The position numbers were made by a program, and so were the translations under genes. From assembly GCA_030268105.1 (NCBI GenBank), contig BSDZ01000013.1:849001-913000 (forward strand): a stretch of DNA of 64,000 nt, read 5' to 3'. This DNA is from Volvox africanus (Eukaryota; Chlorophyta; Chlorophyceae; Chlamydomonadales; Volvocaceae). The number at the start of each line of letters is the position of its first letter. Position 1 is the first letter of the stretch. Positions 48,316 to 64,000 of the stretch are shown one piece after another. The notes beneath the pieces are model-generated. The model was not told the DNA's origin. It searched no databases and worked only from the letters and a program-made list of their open reading frames with translations.

Positions 48316-49010
48316 GGGTGTTACACTGTGGGCGACTTGCCCTGAATGGACAAGCACCGGGGGCCCTGATCGGGCCGAACCACAGCGCAGGGGGGTTCAC
48401 ACGATTTAGTCTGTTCGTCCTGACGTGCACTCCTCCCCTCGCTCAGCCAGCAAGAGCACACAGACCTCCCGAGCCTCAAGCCTGGCCACTTAAAGGAACA
48501 GAGCCTCAGACAACCCCACCAGCTCCCAGACGGAGAGGCCAAGAGAGCAACCCCTACCTCCCTAAAAGCAAGGAAAGCCCCGCCTCCTCCACCTCCACTG
48601 CCTCTCAAGCAAAAGGCCTGGCCCTCCCTCCCAGGGACACTCAAAGGAAAGGGGCCACTAAGCTAGGACCCTCCCAACAGCCCAGGAGAAAAGCTAGACC
48701 CCTCCGAAGACGTGGGGGGGATAACAAGCCACCAAGGCGCCCCACTGGAAAGCGCAACAGCTGGGCCCACTGAGAACCCTAGCTTTCCCTACCTGCAAGA
48801 CAAGCTGGGGAGCCCTCCCTCTCCACCTACTGGATCCCTCTCAGTCCCCATGGCCAAGGAAAACCCATCGTATCCAGGAGCATCCCTCCCTCCCTGCCTC
48901 CTCTCAACACCTAGCCAACACTGGCCACAAGGCCACTCCTCACCCCGCTCCCCCCCACAACTCCCCCTCCTCTCTGAGTTCCCTGTCCTCTCCTCCTAGC
49001 GGCTCCTCGA
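48316..49010 (-). mobile_element. Second copy of the retrotransposon 3' end, inverted
   Basis: The block GTGTTACACTGTGGGCGAC at about 48318 and the block with AACAAGCCACCAAGGCGCC near 48722-48740 match, in reverse complement, the start and end of the 27880-28292 interval with the same spacing. This is therefore a second 3' UTR of the same family on the opposite strand. Similarity in composition continues to about 49010, but the 5' boundary is not clear. No coding part is preserved. Point differences and small indels show the two copies are not recent twins. Confidence 0.65.
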
Positions 49011-50292
49011 CAAGAACTCCTGAAACGTCTGGCTCTGCCCCTCCATCTGTCAGCTCAGCTGGCACTGCACACTGGATTTGCCCACCGGCCACTGCGAGGA
49101 TGGGGTGTTGTGGACCTACCCGGTCCCAGCCTCGCTGGGGGATACCTAGGGTTGCAAAGGAGTGCAGCCGAGCCCAAAGTCTGGTACTGTTCGGGCACGA
49201 GCACGGGGAAGGGGTGAAGTGGCCGTTGCTGCCGTCACCTCCGTTTGTGCTGGTCTTCCTATGGTCGCCTGGGTCAGAATGTAGGTATGTATGTTACCCT
49301 TAGGGGTAGGTGGGTTACTCTTAACCGGCTAAGCGCCGTCCTCGGAAGAAGAAGAAGGTTGCGGGGATTTCCGCCAACCACCCCCGTATTGCTATTTATG
49401 CAAACCGTGGCCCGACTGGTCTCTCATCCGTACATGATCTGTGTGTACATGCTGCCCAGCCGTTGGCTCAATGTTCAAGTCAACCGGTATAAGGCCCGGG
49501 CGTCAAAGTTGCCCTGTAAGAAGCAGTACGAGTTCAGTGGTAGCACCCTAAGAATAAAATGTATGTGCATTAGCTTGCAATAATAATTTTATTTTCAGCA
49601 TTCCACGTTTTCTTCAGCAAATATGTTGGCCGCTTCGAATTGGGCAACCAATCCGCGAGGATAGTGTTGTGTTGTAGTGGCACCTTCGCCTTCAGCTTCA
49701 CATTCACCAAGCAGCATCACTTTATTCTCTTCAACGTATGGCTGAACCCAAGCGTCCCTTCCAAAACTTAAAACGGAAAGAGTACAACAAAAAATTACAG
49801 CAGTATAACAATACGACATTATGGATCTTTTGAGTATAGTATAGTGATTTGGTTAAGCACGCCCGCTTCAGACCATCGTAAGCTGCTCACGATTGTGTAT
49901 CCAGTAGATATACATGCCACGTGTAGGCATGTAGGGGTGTAGCATGCCTGTATCAATAATAGTGCACTCAATGCATGCTTCCCCATCCCGTCTCCCCAGC
50001 GCCCCTTCCAATGGGACATCATGTTGCAAACATGCACGGGATTCAACAGTAATCACAACCAAAACTCGCGAATCCAACGAACTGCAATCAGAATCCAAAC
50101 AAATCGCAAACGGATTCTTAACATATATATCTTTCAGTTTTTCCTCCATCCCACTCTTGTGTATGTGAGTATTGTGATAACAAATACAAATAACTGTCTA
50201 TGGCCGTGCACGATATGAAACCGTTCGAAGAGGGGTTAGGATTGGGGTTTGGCTCCGTCACACTTTGTAACCGCAATCCCGATCGCAACCAA
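49011..50292. other. Spacer with one candidate small gene
   Basis: Apart from the 74-codon frame at 49595-49819, described separately, no coding or repeat feature was recognised. It includes the 3' flank of the methyltransferase gene, which ends at 50293 on the minus strand. Confidence 0.5.
49595..49819 (-). CDS. Candidate small secreted protein, 74 residues
   Basis: ATG to TGA frame without introns. Residues 1-20 (MSYCYTAVIFCCTLSVLSFG) look like a signal peptide. The rest is soluble and acidic (VEENKVMLLGECEAEGEG, then QFEAANIFAEENVEC). An AATAAA lies immediately after the stop. Codon use is less GC-rich than in neighbouring genes. No family recognised. It could be a chance frame; transcript data are needed to decide. 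Confidence 0.35.
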   Translation of the reverse strand: MSYCYTAVIFCCTLSVLSFGRDAWVQPYVEENKVMLLGECEAEGEGATTTQHYPRGLVAQFEAANIFAEENVEC

Positions 50293-53200
50293 TCACTCTG
50301 CAAAGTCGGCTGACGACACCGCAACACCAGAATCGAACAGTGCCCCCCCTATCGGCTTCGACACCGCGAACATGATGAACCTCCAGTCCCTCTCCCGCCG
50401 GAAGTCCTCAAGCCCCACTGCCGTACACAGGTCTCGGAGCTCCTGCTCCTCCCAGTACGTCATCTGTTGTGGGCGGGGATTACCTGGCAGCACCTGTAAA
50501 CGTGGGCGGGGGGGGGGTCCGGGTGTGGGCAGGTGGGGGGAGGCAAAGATTAGGGAATTTGTAATGGGATCAGAAGGGAAGCCAACCGCTGGGCCGCCTG
50601 GGCACCACCCGGCCGCCCCGGCCGCCGCCCGGGCAGACGACCACATGTACGAACATAAAAACACGCACATCTGGTTGCTGACGCCCCTCACACCCGCCAC
50701 CCTGCTGCTTCTCACCTGACCTGACCTGACCTGACCTGATCTGCTGGGCTGTATATAGGGGAGGGACGCCCGCAGCCATTCAACAAAGTCGAGTTCAACA
50801 TTTGTATTTGTTCCATTGGATTCAGCGCTCACCACCAGCGTCCGTTCTCCGACAGAAACTAGGCAACGGATAAGCCAACGGCGCAACCAGCACTGCTCCC
50901 ACCCCCGCCAGCTCGCAAGCCACAATATTAGTCACGCTCCACATCATCCATCCTCCCCTCAGCAGGGGTGAGCCGCTACAACCCCTGATAACTTAGGGTG
51001 GTAGGTCTATCTGTTTGTCTGTCTGTCTCCCCCTATTTCTTTCTTTCTTTCTTTCTCGCCCGTTTCCCCTCAAACTGGGACATCAGCTCGCACCCCACTG
51101 CTGCCGCTGCATTGAGAGAACTCTTTATGGCTCTTTATATGCTGCTTGCAGAAAAACGCCGTTACAGTTTAATAATGGCAAGCGAATCATCGAAAAACGA
51201 AATAACAGAAACCGATACCAAGCTGCCTAAATTCTGTTGGCTCTTCCACAGCTCCAACCTCGTCGCCACTGCCACTGCCGCCGCCACTGCCGCCGCCGCC
51301 AGTTCACACCGCCAGGCCATTTCTTAATACAGAACTCCCCCCTTTAGCTGAGCGGACCCTCGCTCCCCACCCCGGGGTCGGCAGCGGCAGCTGAGTCCAC
51401 GGAGGATGCTTCCGTCGGCTTCGACACCGCGAACATGATGAACCTCCAGTCCCTCTCCCGCCGGAAATCCTCAAGCCCCACTGCCGTACACAGGTCTCGG
51501 AGCTCCTGCTCCTCCCACCATCTATACGGCGTGCTCATAAGCCCCCCAGCGGTGGTGGGATCCAGCTGGTTGGCGAAAAAGAAGGCGCCCACCGGGCGGC
51601 GGGGATGAATGGCAATGGGGAAGAGAGACACGACACGTGTGTGTGTGTGTATGTGCACGTGCATGTGTTCGTACATCTTGTTTGGGTTTGCGGCTTCTTC
51701 CGAAAGCCTTAGGCTCGTTTTTCCCACCCCCTTCACAAACCATCTCCTCACACTTCCCCCCAATAACCAGCATACCGAAAGGGTCACAGACAGATACGCG
51801 TTGTGTATGCCCATGCGTACGAGTATGTTTGTACGTCTTTACGTTTTTTAATATTCGTACGGCATTCAAAGCCCAACCATGGAGGGCTGACGATGACAGG
51901 CGATGAAGCGAGTCGGTAGGATTCTAATGATATGGATACGGCAGCTCTTTTGGTGATTGTTCCGTGTGACTAAACTTGCGGGTGACCCACACATACACAT
52001 ACACACACACATACACACACGCGAGTGTGTATGTGATAAATGTAGAGAGCCCATGGCAAACAACTTTAGACAACTGTTTTCTCATCCTCTTGTACAATTC
52101 GTTGATTCTTAATTTTACGTATAAGTAATATGTATCTTACGCTCTTCAACGTTTTCTCGTTTGAGTTAGTTTTCTTTCCCCCTACCCCAAACCCCTCCCA
52201 CCTCCCATCTCCCAAACCCGGAGAAGTTCGGGTTTTACTGATTCCCAAGCCGTTGAGAGAAACCCTCCCTCCCTCCCCTCAGTCCCCCCGATCTCCCTCA
52301 CCACCGACAGGGGTCGTACGGCATCGTCTCCCAGAACCTGACCCAGCGGGGCTGTGGCGCTTAGGAAGGTGGACGCCACGAAAACCCCTCCTGGAGCTAA
52401 CACGCGGCTGATCTCCGCCAGTGCGACCTAAGGGGCACGATGAGGTGTGTGCGGTGCGTGTGTGTATGTGTGTGTGTGTATGGGGCGGGAGGGGCCCGGG
52501 GTAAGTCGACAGACCGAAACAACGATGTGCGGGTGCTAACTGGGGGGAGGAGGGGGAGGGCGGGGAGACGATTACGTAGAGGGTGTAAATCGGTTTGCCT
52601 GCCTATACCGCACTTTCGCAACGTGCGCCAACCCCACTCAAAACACACACGGCCATACACACACACGCATACACACACGCGGCCGCTCAATCGCACCTGT
52701 GGGTTCGGCCAGCAATGGATGGCTGCTCCCGCATGAATGGCGGCCACACTGCCCGTGGCGAAGGGCAGCCGGCCAACATCGGCTCGCAACAGCATGATGG
52801 GCGTGCTGTGTATGGGGAAGGCGGTACGGTGAATAAAAAGAATCAGGGGTAGGGGGTGGGGGAGGAGAGAAACGTGTGTGTTAGTGATTTGACGGTCGGG
52901 ACGGAAACATTTCGGAGGGATTGTGACGTTCCTGTACTGCCATTTTATCAACCGCTTTCAACTGTGTAACTGCTTTTCCCAACATCCCGTCTTACCCCAC
53001 TCCCACCCCCTCTTCCCATACACGCACAGCCTCTCCGCTTCCCAGCCTTGAACCTGACTTTGTTAAGTATTATATTTCCGTTGTTGGTTATCAGTTATCG
53101 GTTTCCTTGCGCCGATGATATTCTGCAGACCCCTCTTGCTCTCCTCCTCCCCTTCTCTCCCCACCTGCCGTTGAGGGCGCCCCCCTCAGCCAGGCAATAC

Positions 53201-54941
53201 TCCCTTGTTTGTTGCAACATGCTCTCGCTGAAGTCCGCCGCAATGACTCCGGCAAAGGAACCGCTGCGGGCGAATCTGTATACCAGGAAGAGGCGAGGTG
53301 GGAGGGAGGTGAGGTGGGTGGGGTAAGAGCAGGAGAGGAGAGGAGAGGAGAGGAGAGGAGAGGAGAGGAGAGGAGAGGAGAGGAGAGGAGAGGAGAGGAG
53401 AGGAGAGGAGAGGAGAGGAGAGGAGAGGAGAGGAGAGGAGAGGAGAGGAGAGGAGAGGAGAGGAGAGGAGAGGAGAGGAGAGGAGAGGAGAGGAGAGGAG
53501 AGGAGAGGAGAGGAGAGGAGAGGAGAGGAGAGGAGAGGAGAGGAGAGGAGAGGAGAGGAGAGGAGAGGAGAATATCGCAAAGATAAACCCGTAGCAGTTG
53601 CTTTTCCACCACGACTGCCGGGATTACAGGGTGATGCAGGTTTTGATACATTTCAGTTCCCGAAAACATTTCAAAAACATATGTTCAGATTTATACATCC
53701 TTCAGTTTGCATAATGAAATTATTGATAGGTACTAGAATATTACAACCTAATTATCCGGAATGAAACGGCGCCAATTAAAAATAAAAAGTTAAAATTCAG
53801 GAACAATGAAAACCCTTTCAAATCTGAAAAAAACTAAGTTAAAAATTACGGTGAGCGACGTAAACCCCACGTAAAACCCCGCTTCTTGTCTCACGAACCT
53901 CCGGGAGAAGAGGCCGCTGCCACAAGACATATCCACCAACACCTTGGCAGAGGCAGCCGGCAGCAAGTACGACATGGCGATGTCGTACTCTTTGTCCGCT
54001 CCAGGAAAACCGGCCCATGCGAAGCCTTGGCGCCAGCCGCGTTCGTACGCGAAGCTCACAAGCGGGTTCCTGCATATCGTAAGTATTGTCGTACAAAATC
54101 GTGATCATCTGTCTAGGGTATTTTACCCCTGCCCCTTTCCCACCACACACATACACATACGCGCGTACACACCCATCCGGGCCCATTGCCTTTCCAACCC
54201 CGTCTCTCCCCTCCTCCCCACCCCCAATACACATAGGTTTACCTGAAGAGCTCTGTACCCCCCCAGGAGCGCTGTTTGTACACCTTCTGCCGTACACCGC
54301 TGGTCAGGGTGAGGTCAAGGTAGGCCGGGCTTGCGGGGAAGGTCCGCTGGCAGCGGTTACAACTGAGACCCATGGGTCTGCAAGACCAAAACGTAGTTGG
54401 ACGAAGGAGGTGAGGAAAGGACTTAGATGAACATGACGACCAAACAAATCCAGCCGTTGGCACGAAAAAGGAAGAACGGGGTAAGAGCGGCAAGGAGGGA
54501 CGTGGGAGAAATGTGAGGGGAGTGCCTGCGTAGGTAAGATGGTAATGTGTGTTTCCTACATTACTTGTACATAAACAAGAAAAACAGGTTATTTCCGTAC
54601 TCGGTTAGTACAACACAGTTATTGCGGTACTTGGTAAGTACGGCAAATACTTACTTTGATGGCATGGAGCTTAGGCTGAAATGGTTTTGTAGGCAGATGG
54701 GACAAACGAAGTCAAACCCAAGTGAAGGGGATACGGGCGACGGGGAATTCGAGGACGGAGATGGGGTGGTGGAGGAGGTAGAGGCAGCAGCAGCGGCAGT
54801 GGCAGCGGTGACAACGAGACCGCGCGGCCGGCCGAATGCGGACACGGCCCTTGAAGCCACCGCTGCATCTGCCGCTACTTGTAACGCAGTTACGCCATCG
54901 GAGGGGATAGTGATCAGAGCCGAGGCAACGACGGGCCGCAT
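50293..54941 (-). CDS. Plastid-type SAM-dependent methyltransferase (At1g78140/At2g41040-like) with two alternative last exons
   Basis: Class I methyltransferase. Minus-strand exons: 54941-54655, 54377-54243, 54069-53899, 53275-53165, 52805-52697, 52427-52264 (or -52239), then exon A 51521-51344 (or 51565-51344) or exon B 50493-50293. Phases hold: 384 residues with 52264 plus exon A (51521 acceptor), 400 with 52239 plus exon B. The N-terminus is Ala/Ser/Thr-rich (transit-peptide-like). Two CxxC pairs (C80/C83, C102/C105) form a zinc ribbon as in RlmA-type enzymes. Then come YLDLTLTSG, YKQRSWGGTELFR, SAM motif I (VDMSCGSGLF, near 186-195), AADFSESML, LLRADVGRLPF and HAGAAIHCWPNPQ. Exons A and B both encode EEQELRDLCTAVGLEDFRRE and the WRFIMFAVSKP ending but differ in their tails. 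Homologs are plastoglobule or stromal proteins; the methyl acceptor is unknown. Confidence 0.87.
50352..50454 (-). repeat. Duplicated terminal-exon core, copy B
   Basis: 103 bases, identical to 51415-51517 at 102 positions. The one difference (50404 versus 51467) is a synonymous GAC/GAT change in an Asp codon. Similarity ends abruptly at both sides, inside the exon. Confidence 0.95.
50697..50782 (-). repeat. Dispersed 85-bp repeat with CAGGT array, copy 2 (inverted)
   Basis: Reverse complement of the 47566-47646 element, with five CAGGT units instead of four and a 7-base difference in the middle. It lies between the two alternative last exons of the methyltransferase. Confidence 0.8.
51415..51517 (-). 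repeat. Duplicated terminal-exon core, copy A
   Basis: Partner of 50352-50454, about 1.06 kb away in direct orientation. Confidence 0.95.
53331..53570. repeat. (AGGAG)48 pentamer array
   Basis: A 240-base perfect pentamer repeat in the methyltransferase intron between exons 54069-53899 and 53275-53165. In transcript sense it is (CTCCT)48, ending 55 bases before the acceptor. Its perfection implies recent expansion or strong homogenisation. Confidence 0.98.
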
Positions 54942-55962
54942 TGTCGTACAGAGTGGAGCGCAGACGGCGCTGTGTGAGGACCCGCTGCGTGGGCGGAAAG
55001 TGAAGGGGTCAGGTGTTGGTAACCACCTGAAAAGTCACAGTAAAGAGAGAAAGGCAAGGAGACGCGCTCCGGAGGGCTTTTCATGCGGGAGTGCGTGTTT
55101 TGTTAGCTTGGCGGTGCTGCGGAGTCCTGGGGAGTTGGGCCAGCGAGAAAGCATATAGGTGGCTGGAAACCCGGACGTTTGATATTTTTTGTCAGACTCC
55201 ACATCTTGTAATTATATGCGGAAGTAGATGAAAAATTAACTGATAAAAAATGTAAAGAAAGAAGGATTTAAGTGCTAGGCAACCTGCGAAGCGCTGAACG
55301 TGACCGAGGGATGTTGTAGAAGAGATGGCTTCGCTGCACCACTCACCTAGACGGGTGGCGGGGAGCCCTGCTACCCACGCAGCTAGCTTGGTGCCTAATA
55401 GAGGCGAGCTGCTTCATTTTATACAATGCTGATATTTTCAGTGTATGTGGGTCAAGGTCGAACAACAGATTCCTGATAAGTGGGTATTAAGATGATGTCT
55501 CACAGTCAACTGAATGACATATTCCTGGAGCTCCTTTACATGTTACGTTTGAGTTTAGACTTGTGTTTTTATGTCCGGATGACCCACACTTTCCAGAAGC
55601 AGTCAATCCCGCTTAAGAAACAGTAACGGGCTTATTTCAGTTGTCGTCCGAACGTACGGAATAGGTGTCGGCTTCGCGCTTCTGTGTTGCAAGCCGGTCT
55701 ATGTGACGACCAAAATTCTTGACTGTAAGAATAGCGGAAAACGCAGCCCGCTTAGATAGGAAAGTTGCAAATGCGCTTTTAAAGAACGCGCCTAGTGAAG
55801 ACTTGACTTCGCGCGAAAGCCATGAAAGACCACCGAGACAATCGCAACAACTATAGGCCCGAGCCTGAGCAAGGTTATGGCTATCCGCCACTAAGGGTAA
55901 GTGCCATTAAGGAAAATTTCATTCTTGCCGCCACCATGTAAGCAATTCAACTCGCAGTCTAC
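54942..55962. other. Divergent spacer between methyltransferase and U2AF65
   Basis: About 1 kb with the presumed promoters of both genes. No TATA box was recognised. A minus-strand frame at 55637-55891 (84 codons, GTG at its 5' end) has protein-like composition but no ATG or recognised motif. A GCCGCCACCATG near 55928 matches a perfect initiation context but is followed at once by TAA. Confidence 0.5.
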
Positions 55963-61222
<5,260 letters not shown>

Positions 61223-64000
61223 GGGCAAGAAAGCAATAAGGACGCGACATGACATACGACACGACATGACGCGCGGCACCACGACTGCCTTTGTCGGTTC
61301 TGTCGAAGCAGCCAACATGCTGGTGATGATGATAGTGGCGCTGGCGGTGGGAGGGGGAAGAGAAGAGTGTGTGTGTACATGTGCTTTGTGTGTTGGAGGG
61401 AGGGTTTTACGCGTCCCCGCTCCATCGCGTCCCCCCTCGTCGCGGGGTTCCCTCCCGGTGCCCTTCCTCGGTCCCCGCCGCGATGGCATTGAGTATTGGT
61501 GACGGCAAAATGTGCCGGTGATTGGTTTCGGGATTTGCACCCGCAGCTTACCACTCTCCCTGGCGCCCTCTTGAACACCGTCAAGGGGATTTCATTAGCG
61601 CCAGGACGCCCTGTCTCTGTCCCCGTGCACCTCGTGATCACCCCCACGAACCACGCTTCCAACTACATCCCCATCAAATAACGGGGTGATAGGTTCACAT
61701 AACTGCAGTACACTGTACGGCGCGGGTGTCTCAGTACGAAAACTCTATCGGTGTATCGCTGTCTTCATCCCTGCGGCGGCACTTCCTACTCCTCTCGAGT
61801 CCAGGGAAGGGAAGGCAAGGGAGGGACGGACGAGCGTGGGTTGTGTACGAGGATAACAATTATTCCTTTGACTTTTCCGTTACACTTTTATTTGTTACAC
61901 GGACATGTAACCAGTACTGGGGCGCATGATGTAGTGGTGGATGGATGAGAAAATGCAGGCGGCCCCCTCCCCCCTCCCCCCCCCCTCCCGGGTGGATGGG
62001 GCCGAGCTTCAAGGGTTTTTCACTTGGGGTTTTAAGCGAGATGAAGATGAGTAATGCGATCTGTACATGTGACAAGTGCACATTCACTGTGGTGGCGGTT
62101 GACGGTGTTTGCGGTAATGCAGGGCGGGAGGTTGTCAGTAGCAAGAAGCCAGATCACAACGTCAGCGTGGTGGTGGTGGAATTGTGGAGTTGTGGAGGCG
62201 GTTAAGACTGATCGAGCGGGTCAGAGTTTGGGTGTGCAGTGCAGTGTGGGCATATGACTGGTGGGAGAGGGGATGCGGGAGGTTGGGAGGGAAGGAACAG
62301 ATGATCAGGGTGGGAAAGGGATGGGGAGGGTCGTCGGCACGAGGGGAGCCGTACAATGACGAGGATGGATGAGGAGGGGAAGGGGAAGAGGGGACGGCTG
62401 TCGGTTTTCTGCGGGGTACGGAAGGGATCTCCTGATAATCTAGGAGATTCTCAAGGTCTGGATGTGTGCGTTTCCAGTAGTTGGAAATTTTGGATTCGTT
62501 CATTGCGCATGAGAGGAAGGGACGGAAAGGGGTCCCCGTTTCATCTGACTAAGAGGCCTTGGGGAAATTCTCCCGCTCACCCCCACCAACCCACCTAATG
62601 TCACCCCATCCCACACACGCATGTACTTCCTGCCTTCCGCGGCCCCACGGCACCCGAGGCTCGGAATAGACGAATGTGCGTTGCCCGGCTAGTGGTGGCG
62701 GTGGCGGTGGAAAGAGTCCTCGAGAGGTTCGGTTGCCTGATTAATCAGCAGGAAGTGATTGGGTCTTGTTAACGTTGGTAAATGTTTTCCCTCTCCTCTC
62801 CATTTCCTTCTCGTCTCCTCCCGTACGGGATCTTGTTGGGGTTCAGTCTCCCAAACCCAACCTGCCACTCTGCGGTACTTCGCTCTGAAGTGCTCGTCTC
62901 CTCAAGGATGACCTCAACTCCCTCCCGAGGTCCCAACCCCAGCCTCCCTTTTTTTGATGGATATCGTTTCTCTTCATCTTTGACTTCTTTCCGCTCTTTT
63001 AAATAAACTGATCGGTGTAATAAGGGGCTTGCACCAATCGTCACCAGCTTCTCGATATCGATTGAAACCAGGAAGTTTCACCAGCAGCTCCAGGAGCTCA
63101 TCCCCGATGAATACTATACTCTTCTCACACCTAGAGATTGCACCTTATACGGTATGGCCATACAACATCAATTCCTGCTTAGCAATGGTATCTCCCACCC
63201 CATGACCCCTAACCCTGTTGTTATCGTAGCTGTTGTCGCCCATTCATTAGTCGTCGCCCATGAGGTGTATGATATAATGAGATGCATAGAACAACCTATG
63301 TGAAGGGTGATTCCCGGATGTGCTCATGTGATGTGGATGGGACGAGAGACGCTTACGACGGCTGTCGTAAGAGTGCACGACGGGCCCTACCCAGGGAAGG
63401 AGTCTTTTATCCCCCTTTATCACCTCTCCCCATTCAGCAAGTGCGTCCTCCAGAGCTCTCGAAGGACGGAACGTGTTTTTGCTCCTTTTCGATCCACGCA
63501 TTGCATTGGTTGTACAATATGTTGCGGCATGAACGCTAATGCTGGTAATTATCTTCGCTTTAAGTACTGCAGGATCAACAGTTAAACCTTACGTGTCACC
63601 AACTCCTTCAGAGCTATCTGAAAGCCACAAATCGCCAACGATCTTGCGCAACCAGCAATCACACAACCCTGCTAGCAGATTACCTGGCTAAACGGAGGGA
63701 CACGGACGACTTATAAAAAACATCGGTCAAGACATGCAAGTGTGTATCTCGCAAAACCATTAAGCAAGGAAGCACAATATGCAAGTGCAATTAAGAAATG
63801 CAACGAAGCAGCAGAAATAGCAATGTTGCAAAAGCGCACCAATACAGTGGTTGAAATCGCAGCAGCCCGTCGGCGGATAACCTTTTTCAACACCATTTGG
63901 CGCTCCTGAGGAATCTCAGGAACAATGGTCAATTGTGACTCGAAAAAGATTTTCAAGAAATGATCACATCAGGCGGCTCGAAGCCCACGGCAACTTGCAA
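61223..64000. other. Downstream flank of U2AF65 with orphan open frames
   Basis: A TGTAA at 61906-61910 is a possible U2AF65 polyadenylation signal. C-rich and TG/GGT-rich low-complexity sequence follows. From 63007 a frame stays open for 98 codons (to TGA 63301-63303; FHQQLQELIPDEYYTLLTP and VVIVAVVAHSLVVAHEVYDI), and it has no ATG near its start; a splice acceptor at 63023-63024 is possible. A second frame near 63725-63915 contains SKEAQYASAIKKCNEAAEIA. Neither is recognised. They could be exons of a gene continuing past the window, or old element remains. Confidence 0.4.

Noticed and set aside
53091..53669. LLSSP/GEERR repeat proteins up to 190 residues
   Set aside because: They come from the (AGGAG)48 array in a methyltransferase intron.
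55928..55942. Perfect GCCGCCACCATG context as the U2AF65 start
   Set aside because: The ATG is followed directly by TAA.

Overview
This is a nuclear genome window from a eukaryote. The evidence points to a flagellate green alga, probably a volvocine or other chlamydomonadalean; this is an inference. Reasons: genes split into 2-13 small exons with GT-AG introns; an axonemal-type dynein heavy chain; a plastid-type methyltransferase of the At1g78140/At2g41040 family; a plant-type U2AF65; Ala/Gly/Gln-rich proteins; a TTTAGGG-like tract; and introns and spacers full of microsatellites. Exon models were built by joining reading frames at GT/AG sites so that phase is kept. Most joins keep phase exactly; exceptions are stated.

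Layout. 1-6428 (+): last 13 exons of a dynein heavy chain, cut at the left edge. 6429-9093: spacer between convergent genes, with a perfect 15-bp inverted repeat. 9094-12922 (-): GT61 glycosyltransferase, 5 exons. 12923-17005: spacer containing a cascade of short perfect hairpins (15571-15824). 17006-21912 (-): zinc-dependent alcohol (cinnamyl-alcohol-type) dehydrogenase, 10 exons, whose last intron is in frame and stop-free. 23517-25080 (+): unrecognised six-helix membrane protein, 2 exons. 26780-28292 (+): 5'-truncated non-LTR retrotransposon copy. 28293-35378: repeat-rich stretch with unresolved possible minus-strand exons. 35379-39735 (-): 1209-residue protein joining one MYB/SANT repeat, polyglutamine linkers and a BACK-like region. 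39736-43645: spacer with an RT-like remnant. 43646-47934 (+): ZIP metal transporter, 10 exons. 48316-49010 (-): a second, inverted retrotransposon 3' end. 50293-54941 (-): plastid-type SAM methyltransferase with two near-identical alternative last exons. 55963-61222 (+): U2AF65, 10 exons, the first intron with a GC donor. 61223-64000: flank with a few orphan open frames.

The genes do not form a pathway. They are unrelated housekeeping, flagellar, transport and regulatory genes on both strands. The strongest unusual signals are the duplicated terminal exon of the methyltransferase, the MYB-BACK-like fusion, the hairpin cascade at 15.6 kb, the retainable intron of the dehydrogenase, and an intron layout in which purine-rich tracts follow donors and pyrimidine-rich tracts precede acceptors.
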